Assembly (NCBI GenBank): GCA_019420275.1 | Contig: JAHZHN010000003.1 | Location: forward strand, 62,001 to 126,000 | Length of the DNA: 64,000 nucleotides | DNA from: Clostridiales bacterium | Lineage (GTDB): Bacteria; Bacillota; Clostridia; Lachnospirales; Lachnospiraceae | Direction of reading: 5' to 3' | Part shown: in pieces, positions 41,273-48,464 of the stretch | Layout of the letters: every line of letters starts with the position of its first letter | Position numbering within the stretch: the first letter of the stretch is position 1 | Program-made: the position numbers and the translations under genes | Notes under the pieces: model-generated | What the model was told of the DNA's origin: nothing | The model's input: only the letters and a program-made list of their open reading frames with translations | Database searches by the model: none

Positions 41273-42499
41273 ATGAAGATAATTGATGGAGGAGTTACCT
41301 CTCCAAAAGGCTTCCAGGCAGCAGGAATCCGTGCAGGAATCAAACCGGGAAGTGAAAAAAAAGATATGGCAATGATTTATAGCGAGCAGCCGGCTGTTCT
41401 TGCGGGAACTTTTACGAGAAATATTGTAAAGGCAGCACCAGTGAAATGGGATCGAAAACTGGCAAAAGAAAAGAAAGATATTCGCGCTGTTGTTGTAAAT
41501 ACAGGAATTGCCAATGCTTGTACAGGAATAGAAGGATATGAAAATGTACAAAAAGAAGCTGCTCTTGCAGCAGAACTTCTGAATCTGAAACAGGAAGAAA
41601 TTGCTGTTGGTTCTACAGGAGTTATCGGTCGGCAGCTGCCGATGGATATAATTGAGAAGGGAATTTGCCGGCTGGTATCAGAAATTTCCCATGATCGCCA
41701 AAGCAGCAAAAATGCGGCAGAAGCAATCCTGACAACAGATACAAAGATAAAAGAGGCTGCTGTTTCTGTTGAGATAGATGGGAAGGAAGTAATCATAGGG
41801 GGAATTTGTAAAGGCTCTGGTATGATTCATCCTAATATGGGAACTATGCTTGGATATATTGCTACAGATGCGTCCATTGATAAAGAACTCCTGCAGGAAA
41901 TGGAAAAAGAAATTGTAGAAGATACGTTTAATATGATTTCTGTTGATGGAGATACGTCTACCAATGATACAGTTTTGGTCATGGCAAATGCAATGGCGGG
42001 AAATAAAATAATACAGGAAAAAGATAAAGATTATGAAACATTTAAAGAAGGTCTTCGTTATGTGAATCAGGAACTGGCAAAACAGATTGCCGGTGACGGA
42101 GAGGGATGCACTAAATTGTTTGAAGTTCACGTGACGGGTGCTGATACGAAAGAACATGCAAAAATTCTGAGTAAATCTGTGGTAACATCAAATCTTACCA
42201 AGGCGGCAATCTATGGAAAAGATGCTAACTGGGGAAGAATTTTATGTGCTCTTGGGTATTCCGGTGTTAATTTTGATCCGGAAAAAGTTGATATAGCGTT
42301 TTCGAGTGCCTCTGGAACGATTAATATTGTAAAAGATGGAATTGCAGCAGACTATTCAGAAGAAGAAGCAACGAAGATTTTGTCAGAAGAGAAAGTAACT
42401 GCGAAGATCAATGTCCATAATGGAGAAGAAGAGGCAACTGCGTGGGGATGTGATCTGACACATGATTATGTGACCATCAATGCAGACTATAGATCATAA
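41273..42499 (+). CDS. argJ: Bifunctional glutamate N-acetyltransferase/ornithine acetyltransferase
   Basis: A 408-residue N-terminal-nucleophile enzyme that transfers acetyl from acetylornithine to glutamate (acetyl cycling). The KGSGMIHPNMGTMLGYIATDA block contains the self-cleavage site in GTML, with Thr the nucleophile of the beta chain. The N-terminal GGVTSPKGFQAAGIRAGIK, VNTGIANACTG, GSTGVIGRQLP and GKDANWGRILCALGYSG are typical. No separate argA or argE is seen in the window. AAAGGAATCG lies before the ATG. Confidence 0.96.
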   Translation: MKIIDGGVTSPKGFQAAGIRAGIKPGSEKKDMAMIYSEQPAVLAGTFTRNIVKAAPVKWDRKLAKEKKDIRAVVVNTGIANACTGIEGYENVQKEAALAAELLNLKQEEIAVGSTGVIGRQLPMDIIEKGICRLVSEISHDRQSSKNAAEAILTTDTKIKEAAVSVEIDGKEVIIGGICKGSGMIHPNMGTMLGYIATDASIDKELLQEMEKEIVEDTFNMISVDGDTSTNDTVLVMANAMAGNKIIQEKDKDYETFKEGLRYVNQELAKQIAGDGEGCTKLFEVHVTGADTKEHAKILSKSVVTSNLTKAAIYGKDANWGRILCALGYSGVNFDPEKVDIAFSSASGTINIVKDGIAADYSEEEATKILSEEKVTAKINVHNGEEEATAWGCDLTHDYVTINADYRS

Positions 42500-42529
42500 A
42501 AATTGGAATGAGAAAGAAGGAGAAGGAAG

Positions 42530-43417
42530 ATGAATCAGGCAGAACAGATTGAACAGTCAAAACAGAAGGCGGAAGTATTAACAGAAGCTCTGCCGTATAT
42601 CCGCCGTTTTAATAACTGCTATGTTGTCGTAAAGTACGGCGGAAGTGCTATGAAAGATAAAGAACTGCAAAAGAGTGTAATTCGAGATGTGGCATTGCTG
42701 AAGCTGATTGGAATGAAACCGATTATCGTTCATGGCGGCGGAAAAGAAATCAGCAAATGGGTTCGGATGTCAGGAAAAGAGCCTGAATTTTATCATGGAC
42801 TGCGTGTTACAGATAAAGATACCATGGAAGTAGCGGAAATGGTGTTGTTTAAGGTAAATCAGGAACTTGTTGCCATGATGGCTGAGGCTGGAGTAAAAGC
42901 CGTAGGACTGTCTGGAAAAGATGCAGAAATGATCCATGTTACTAAAAAAGAAATGCCAGGTAAGGATCTTGGATATGTAGGAGAAGTAAAATCTGTAGAT
43001 ACGGAACTTTTGGAAGCCTTGATTGAAGATGATTTTGTTCCGGTAATTTCACCAATCGGATTGGGAGATGACTTTGAGCCATATAATATTAATGCAGATG
43101 ATACAGCCTGTGCAGTGGCATCTGCACTGAATGCGGAAAAACTTGTATTCCTGACGGATATTGAAGGAGTTTTTGTGGATCCGGAAGATAAATCTACTCT
43201 GATTTCAGAAATGGATCTTGCGCAGGCAAGAGAATTTATCGAAAAAGGTGTTGTAGGCGGCGGAATGCTTCCAAAACTGCAGAATTGTATCGAAGCCATT
43301 GAAAAAGGTGTTGCAAGAGTCCATGTGCTGGACGGAAGGGTTCCGCATTGTCTGCTTCTGGAGTTCTTCACAGAAAAAGGTGTTGGAACAGCAATTTTGA
43401 AAGAGCCATTATTCTAG
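42530..43417 (+). CDS. argB: Acetylglutamate kinase
   Basis: A 295-residue amino-acid kinase that phosphorylates N-acetylglutamate. Key segments: VVKYGGSAMKD (Lys and Gly loop), IIVHGGGKEIS with substrate-binding glycines, VGLSGKDAEMI, PVISPIGLGDDFEPYNINADDTA and GVVGGGMLPKLQNC near the end. An N-terminal helix (about 1-30) of the type found in arginine-inhibited hexameric forms is present, so feedback inhibition by arginine is likely. Spaced 30 bases after argJ with an AGAAGGAGAAGGAAG site. Confidence 0.96.
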   Translation: MNQAEQIEQSKQKAEVLTEALPYIRRFNNCYVVVKYGGSAMKDKELQKSVIRDVALLKLIGMKPIIVHGGGKEISKWVRMSGKEPEFYHGLRVTDKDTMEVAEMVLFKVNQELVAMMAEAGVKAVGLSGKDAEMIHVTKKEMPGKDLGYVGEVKSVDTELLEALIEDDFVPVISPIGLGDDFEPYNINADDTACAVASALNAEKLVFLTDIEGVFVDPEDKSTLISEMDLAQAREFIEKGVVGGGMLPKLQNCIEAIEKGVARVHVLDGRVPHCLLLEFFTEKGVGTAILKEPLF

Positions 43418-43425
43418 GAGGCATT

Positions 43426-44622
43426 ATGAATCAGAAAGATTATATCGAACAGGGAGAAAAATACATATTAAAAACTTATAACAGATATCCGGTGGTGCTG
43501 GAAAAAGGAGAAGGCATATATTTGTATGATGCAGACGGAAAAGAATATCTGGATTTTGGAGCAGGTATTGCTGTATTTGCTCTTGGGTATGGAAACAAAG
43601 CTTATAATGATGCGCTGAAAGATCAGATTGACAAGCTGATTCATACGTCAAATCTTTTTTATAATATCCCGGCAGTGAAAGCTGCAAAAAGGATTGTGGA
43701 AGCATCTAAAATGAAAAAGGTATTCTTTACGAACAGCGGAACGGAGGCCATCGAAGGAGCTCTGAAAGTTGCAAGGAAATATGCATATAATAAAGATAAT
43801 ACAAAAGATTATGAATTTATTGCTATGGATCAGTCTTTCCACGGAAGGAGTCAGGGAGCATTATCTGTCACAGGAAATGCTCATTATCAAGACGGATTCG
43901 TTCCGAAGGAATTCCGTGCGGTTTTTGCAAAATTCAATGATCTGGAAGATGTAAAATCCAAAATTACAGATAAAACCTGTGGAATTATCTGTGAGGTAGT
44001 ACAAGGTGAAGGCGGCATCTATCCGGCAGATCCTGATTTCCTGAAGGGATTAAGGAAACTCTGCGATGAAAAAGATATTCTGCTGATTTTCGATGAGATT
44101 CAGTGCGGTATGGGAAGATGTGGTGCCATGTTTGCTCATGATCTTTACGGAGTAAAACCAGACGTCCTGACTCTGGCAAAGGCTCTGGGATGCGGAGTTC
44201 CGGTAGGAGCCTTTGTTGTTAATGACAAGGCGGACGGCGCACTGGTACCAGGGGATCATGGAACGACATATGGAGGTAATCCGTTTGCCTGTGCTGCTGT
44301 CAATGCGGTGTTTGAGCAGTTCGAAGAAAAGAAAGTACCTGAACATGCCAAAGCGGTCGGCGAATATCTTTGGAATCAGCTGGAACAGATCAAAGATCAG
44401 TATGATTTTATTACCGGCCACAGGGGAATTGCCCTGATGCAGGGGCTGGAACTTGCACCGGAAAAACCGGCAGGAAAGGTAGTAAGCGCAGCTCTGGAAA
44501 ACGGATTGATTCTTATGACTGCAGGTAATAATGTGATAAGATTTGTGCCGCCTTTGATTATCGAAGAAAAGGATGTTGATAAGATGATCGGTATTTTAAA
44601 AGAAGTCCTGGATGAGGCATAA
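43426..44622 (+). CDS. argD: Acetylornithine aminotransferase
   Basis: A 398-residue class III PLP aminotransferase. The start at 43426 follows AGGAGGCATT; the open frame enters argB upstream but is not family-like. Segments include FTNSGTEAIEGALKVARKYA (PLP phosphate), SFHGRSQGALSVTGN, LIFDEIQCGMGRCG and the PLP lysine in LTLAKALGCGVPVGAFV. It makes acetylornithine from the semialdehyde. Ends the argCJBD run; argF is not in the window. Confidence 0.96.
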   Translation: MNQKDYIEQGEKYILKTYNRYPVVLEKGEGIYLYDADGKEYLDFGAGIAVFALGYGNKAYNDALKDQIDKLIHTSNLFYNIPAVKAAKRIVEASKMKKVFFTNSGTEAIEGALKVARKYAYNKDNTKDYEFIAMDQSFHGRSQGALSVTGNAHYQDGFVPKEFRAVFAKFNDLEDVKSKITDKTCGIICEVVQGEGGIYPADPDFLKGLRKLCDEKDILLIFDEIQCGMGRCGAMFAHDLYGVKPDVLTLAKALGCGVPVGAFVVNDKADGALVPGDHGTTYGGNPFACAAVNAVFEQFEEKKVPEHAKAVGEYLWNQLEQIKDQYDFITGHRGIALMQGLELAPEKPAGKVVSAALENGLILMTAGNNVIRFVPPLIIEEKDVDKMIGILKEVLDEA

Positions 44623-44637
44623 TGAAGAAATGAATAG

Positions 44638-44693
44638 AAAAAGCTTTCATGGAAAAACTAAGGGTAATACAGTTTGAAATGGAGGCTTTTTTT
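44638..44693 (+). promoter_or_regulatory. Hairpin spanning the argD-ydcZ junction and masking the ribosome site
   Basis: AAAAAGCTTTCAT at 44638-44650 can pair with ATGGAGGCTTTTT at 44679-44691 (two G-U pairs), with T run to 44693. It looks like a terminator for argCJBD, yet its 3' arm contains the GGAGG site of the next gene, whose ATG follows the last T directly. Confidence 0.5.
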
Positions 44694-45131
44694 ATGTTTG
44701 GATTTATAATTGCGCTGATTTCCGGCGCACTGATGAGCATTCAGGGGGTTCTGAACACGGAAGTGACAAAACAAACCAGTACATGGACGACCAGTTCTTT
44801 TGTACAGTTTACCGGTTTCCTGGCATGCATTCTGATCTGGGCGGTGTCAGAGCATGATAAGAGTTTTTTGATGCTTGCAAAAGTTCACCCCAAATATCTC
44901 TTATTGGGAGGCATCATCGGAGCTGCGATCACGTTCACAGTGATCAAAAGTGTGGGGGCACTTGGACCGGCGCAGTCTGCGATGCTGATTGTCGCCTCTC
45001 AGGTTATTGTATCTTATTTGATTGAAGTATTTGGGTGGTTTGGAACAGAAAAAACAGGCTTTCAGTGGATCCGGCTGATTGGTGTAATTTTGTTCGTTGC
45101 AGGGCTTGTAATATTTAAATGGAAATCGTAA
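44694..45131 (+). CDS. DMT-family transporter of the YdcZ type
   Basis: A 145-residue protein with five hydrophobic segments. The start at 44694 has ATGGAGG upstream. FIIALISGALMSIQGVLNTEVTK (about 4-26), the SSFVQFTGFLACILIW segment, LGGIIGAAITFTVIKSVGALGPAQSAMLIV and the final GVILFVAGLVIFKWK are characteristic of the half-size YdcZ branch of the drug/metabolite transporter superfamily, which acts as a dimer. The substrate is unknown. The gene stands between argD and comEA. Confidence 0.88.
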   Translation: MFGFIIALISGALMSIQGVLNTEVTKQTSTWTTSSFVQFTGFLACILIWAVSEHDKSFLMLAKVHPKYLLLGGIIGAAITFTVIKSVGALGPAQSAMLIVASQVIVSYLIEVFGWFGTEKTGFQWIRLIGVILFVAGLVIFKWKS

Positions 45132-45178
45132 ATATCTCTTGTAAAGTATTATTATTTTCGATACAATAGTAAGAGATT
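45129..45178 (+). promoter_or_regulatory. comEA promoter flanked by an inverted repeat
   Basis: TTGTAA at 45139-45144 and TACAAT at 45162-45167 are 17 bases apart. Around them, GTAAATATCTCTT (from 45128) and AAGAGATTTAC (45171-45181) are inverted copies with one extra A, so the promoter lies inside a symmetric frame. Confidence 0.55.
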
Positions 45179-45218
45179 TACATGTTCAAAGCTCTTTGCA
45201 GCGACCGGGAGGTTAACG

Positions 45219-45788
45219 TTGTTTCAAAGAGTCCGAACCATATTTTTCATATTGATTTTGATGTTTACTGTACCAGTTGGATGTTCTTCCGATCATCATG
45301 TGAAAGTGTCACAAGATACGGAAGCCGAGAAGAAAGAAAGTTCGTCCGAATCTGAAAAGAAGATCGTGATTTATATCTGCGGGCAGGTGAAGAATCCGGG
45401 AGTTTATGAATTTTCTTCCGGCGACAGGATTGCAGCGGCTGTGAAGGCAGCAGGAGGATTTACTTCAAAGGCATCATGGGAGAGCGTCAATCAGGCCGAG
45501 AAGATGAAGGACGGACAGCAGATTTATGTTCCGTCAGAGGAAGAAGCGGAAGAATCGTCTTCGGGAAATACTGCGGGAGGATCGGGGACTTCTGCTGGAA
45601 AGGTCAATATCAATACGGCAGGCAGAGAGGAGCTTATGACTCTCTCAGGAATTGGAGAATCGAAAGCTGAGGATATTATTGCCTACAGAGAGGAGCATGG
45701 TCCTTTTTCAAAAACCGAGGATATTATGAAGATACAGGGGATCAAGGAAGGAATATACAACAAGATTAAAGACAGCATTACAATATAA
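45219..45788 (+). CDS. comEA: ComEA-like DNA-binding competence protein
   Basis: A 189-residue exported protein starting at TTG 45219, which has CCGGGAGGTTAACG upstream. The N-terminal segment is hydrophobic and ends in VPVGC, so it may be a lipoprotein with Cys22. An SLBB domain (about 47-106, IYICGQVKNPGVYEFSSG, then VKAAGGFTSKASW) is followed by a Gly/Ser linker and a helix-hairpin-helix DNA-binding domain (about 126-189, VNINTAGREELMTLSGIGESKA). It binds incoming DNA outside the membrane and hands it to ComEC, encoded five genes downstream. Confidence 0.92.
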   Translation: MFQRVRTIFFILILMFTVPVGCSSDHHVKVSQDTEAEKKESSSESEKKIVIYICGQVKNPGVYEFSSGDRIAAAVKAAGGFTSKASWESVNQAEKMKDGQQIYVPSEEEAEESSSGNTAGGSGTSAGKVNINTAGREELMTLSGIGESKAEDIIAYREEHGPFSKTEDIMKIQGIKEGIYNKIKDSITI

Positions 45789-45805
45789 TAATAGAGGTGT
45801 AAAAA

Positions 45806-46495
45806 ATGAAAAAGGTTTTAGTGGTTGATGATGAAAAGTTAATCGTCAAAGGAATCAAATTCAGCCTGGAGCAGGACGAGATGCAGGTGGACTGCGCTTA
45901 TGACGGTGAAGAAGCATTAGAAAAAGCAAAAGCGAATACATATGATATCATTCTTCTGGATGTCATGCTTCCGGGGCTGTCTGGATTTGAAGTATGTCAG
46001 GCAATCCGTGAGTTTTCCAATGTTCCGGTCATTATGCTGACTGCAAAAGGTGAGGATATGGATAAAATTCTTGGACTGGAATATGGGGCCGATGACTATA
46101 TCACAAAGCCTTTTAATATTCTTGAAGTGAAAGCAAGAATCAAGGCGATCATGAGAAGAACGGCACATCACGATGTGCCGGCAGAAGAGGCACCGAAAGC
46201 TGTGGAATACAGAGGGCTTAAGATTGACTGTGAAAGCCGCAGAGTTCATATCCGTGGAAAAGAAGTGAATCTGACCGCGAAAGAATTTGATCTGCTGGAA
46301 CTGCTGGTATTTCATCCGAATAAAGTATACAGTCGGGAAGATCTGCTAAATACCGTATGGGGGTATGATTATCCTGGAGACGCCAGAACTGTGGATGTAC
46401 ATATCCGGAGACTGAGGGAAAAGATTGAGGCAAACCCGGGAGTGCCGGACTATGTACATACAAAGTGGGGGGTAGGTTACTATTTCCAAGGATAA
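45806..46495 (+). CDS. OmpR/PhoB-type response regulator
   Basis: A 229-residue protein. The receiver domain (1-120) has the acidic pocket VVDDE, phospho-acceptor Asp52 in IILLDVMLPG, the conserved Thr in IMLTAKGE and the Lys in DDYITKPFN. The C-terminal winged helix (about 131-229) reads VNLTAKEFDLLELLVFHPNKVYSREDLL, then RTVDVHIRRLREKIE, the OmpR/PhoB signature (described as residues about 153-210). It sits 17 bases after comEA, and the kinase gene overlaps its end. Confidence 0.95.
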   Translation: MKKVLVVDDEKLIVKGIKFSLEQDEMQVDCAYDGEEALEKAKANTYDIILLDVMLPGLSGFEVCQAIREFSNVPVIMLTAKGEDMDKILGLEYGADDYITKPFNILEVKARIKAIMRRTAHHDVPAEEAPKAVEYRGLKIDCESRRVHIRGKEVNLTAKEFDLLELLVFHPNKVYSREDLLNTVWGYDYPGDARTVDVHIRRLREKIEANPGVPDYVHTKWGVGYYFQG

Positions 46496-47933
46496 GAAGA
46501 GATGGAAGAAGCGATTTGCCTATCTAGGCAGTCAGCAGTTTCTGATTTGTATTGCAGTTTTTGCGGTATCTGTTTTTATCGCTGTCTTGTTCAGTAAGTT
46601 TTTAAATGACGGATACAGTGAAAAAGCTTTTAATCAGAAAGTGGACAGTGTGGAATCACAATGCAAGTGGCTGGGCAACCAGGTCGTCGGAGTGGATTTT
46701 ATTTTGAACGATAATTCCAATACTCTGTCTGCACAGACTAATGATCTGGCTGCAAGCATGAATGGGCGGATCATCATCATCAAGAAGAATTATAGGATTA
46801 TTAAAGATACCCATACGGATTTTCAGGGAAAATATTTTCTGAATCGTGATGTTCTGCGGATCATGGAAGGAAAAGAAGAACGAATTGTCAATGAGAAGGG
46901 CAATTATATTGAGATCATGTGTCCGATTGATTCCGTGGGATCAGAAGGTGATAAGGTTCTGGGAATCGTGATGGCAACGGTTCCGAGAGAAGATCTTATG
47001 GCGGCGAGCATTGAGATGAACCAGCGCAGGAATATGCTGCTGGTTGCATTTATTGTTTTTGGACTGGCATTTGCAATGGTAGTTAGCTATCTGCTGACAA
47101 AAGATTTGCGTAAGATACAGAAAGATGTGGATTTCATTGCCATGGGACATGAAGATGAATCGATTGAGGAAGTGGGATTTCTTGAAATTCGGAAGATTAT
47201 ATCCCGATTCAATGAGATTTTAACCAGGATGCAGGTGTTGGAGGACTCCAGAAAAGAATTTGTATCCAATGTCTCTCATGAACTGAAGACACCGATGACA
47301 TCTATGAAGGTACTGGCGGATTCTTTGCTGCAGCAGGGGGATCAGGTGCCGGCGGAATTGTATCGGGAATTTATGTCAGACATGGTAAAGGAAATTGACC
47401 GTGAGAATGTTATTATATCCGATCTGCTGTCATTGGTGAAGATGGATAAAAAGGCTTCAAAACTGGAGATTTCCAGTGTCGATATCAACGAACTGCTTCA
47501 GATTATCATGAAAAGGCTGAAACCGATTGCGGCTCAGAGGAACATTGAGCTGATTTTTGAAAGTTTCAGACCGGTAACTGCTGAAATTGATGAGGTCAAA
47601 CTGACCCTCGCTTTGTCCAATTTGATTGAAAATGGAATCAAGTATAACAAAGATAATGGATGGGTCAGAGTCAGTGTAAATGCAGACCACAAATATTTTT
47701 ATGTAAAAGTTGCGGATGCAGGGGTCGGTATTCCGGAAGATTGTCAGGATCGGGTTTTTGACCGGTTTTATCGTGTGGATAAGGCAAGATCCAGAGAAAC
47801 GGGAGGCACAGGACTCGGCCTTGCGATTACACAGAATGCGGTTCTGATGCATAAAGGAGAAATAAAACTATACAGCAAGCTTGGCGAAGGAACAACGTTT
47901 ACTGTCAGAATTCCGTTGAAATATAATGCGTAG
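46482..47933 (+). CDS. Sensor histidine kinase with an unusual start codon
   Basis: About 483 residues if started at ATT 46482. The first conventional codon in frame is TTG at 46587, which would cut off the first membrane span (FLICIAVFAVSVFIAVLFSKF, read from 46536). Domains: span 1, an extracytoplasmic sensor (about 57-188), span 2 (LLVAFIVFGLAFAMVVSYLL), HAMP, HisKA with the phospho-His in VSNVSHELKTPMTS, and HATPase_c with NLIENGIKYN, DAGVGIP and GTGLGLAI. It pairs with the response regulator just before it. The in-frame upstream stop is at 46473. Confidence 0.88.
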   Translation: MSKDKKRWKKRFAYLGSQQFLICIAVFAVSVFIAVLFSKFLNDGYSEKAFNQKVDSVESQCKWLGNQVVGVDFILNDNSNTLSAQTNDLAASMNGRIIIIKKNYRIIKDTHTDFQGKYFLNRDVLRIMEGKEERIVNEKGNYIEIMCPIDSVGSEGDKVLGIVMATVPREDLMAASIEMNQRRNMLLVAFIVFGLAFAMVVSYLLTKDLRKIQKDVDFIAMGHEDESIEEVGFLEIRKIISRFNEILTRMQVLEDSRKEFVSNVSHELKTPMTSMKVLADSLLQQGDQVPAELYREFMSDMVKEIDRENVIISDLLSLVKMDKKASKLEISSVDINELLQIIMKRLKPIAAQRNIELIFESFRPVTAEIDEVKLTLALSNLIENGIKYNKDNGWVRVSVNADHKYFYVKVADAGVGIPEDCQDRVFDRFYRVDKARSRETGGTGLGLAITQNAVLMHKGEIKLYSKLGEGTTFTVRIPLKYNA

Positions 47934-47942
47934 GAGGAAGTC

Positions 47943-48461
47943 ATGAAGAAAAAGATTGGATTTATCTTCTTGTGCTGTCTGTGTTTTGCGCTGATATTTG
48001 GCGGATGCGCCGGTCAAGACAAGGAACAGACTGACAGCAGCGAAGAAGGAACGGCAGTTTATTATACGAATGAGAGCGGTACTCGCTTGATTTCTGTGAA
48101 AAGAGAGCTGGATTTGACGGCGGATGATCCTCAGGAGAACGTGAAAACCATGCTGAAACAGATGAGAAATGTCAATAAAAATGCAGAGTATAAGTCAGCA
48201 ATACCTGATGGCATAATCATTAACAGCGCCGTAGTGAGCAATAATATTGTTACCGTAGATTTTTCTACTGGATATAATAAGCTGGATGAGAACGACGATT
48301 TGATCTGCAGAGCGGGTATTGTATATACTCTGACGCAGATGGATGGAATCAATTATGTATCATTTAGTGTTTCGGGGAAAGCGATGCTTGATACTGACGG
48401 AAAAGCAATCGGCGCATTAGGACGTGACAGCTTTGTTTTCGGAGAACTGCCAATGGAATAA
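47943..48461 (+). CDS. GerMN-domain lipoprotein
   Basis: A 172-residue protein with GTAGGAGGAAGTC upstream. The N-terminal lipoprotein signal ends in FGGC (Cys22). Residues about 40-160 form one GerMN domain: VYYTNESGTRLISVKREL, then AIPDGIIINSAVVSNNIVTVDFS and the later GIVYTLTQMDGINYVSFSVSG. GerMN domains occur in the spore germination and sporulation protein GerM and in lipoproteins beside two-component systems, as here. It probably works at the membrane surface; whether it informs the kinase is open. Confidence 0.88.
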   Translation: MKKKIGFIFLCCLCFALIFGGCAGQDKEQTDSSEEGTAVYYTNESGTRLISVKRELDLTADDPQENVKTMLKQMRNVNKNAEYKSAIPDGIIINSAVVSNNIVTVDFSTGYNKLDENDDLICRAGIVYTLTQMDGINYVSFSVSGKAMLDTDGKAIGALGRDSFVFGELPME

Positions 48462-48464
48462 AAT

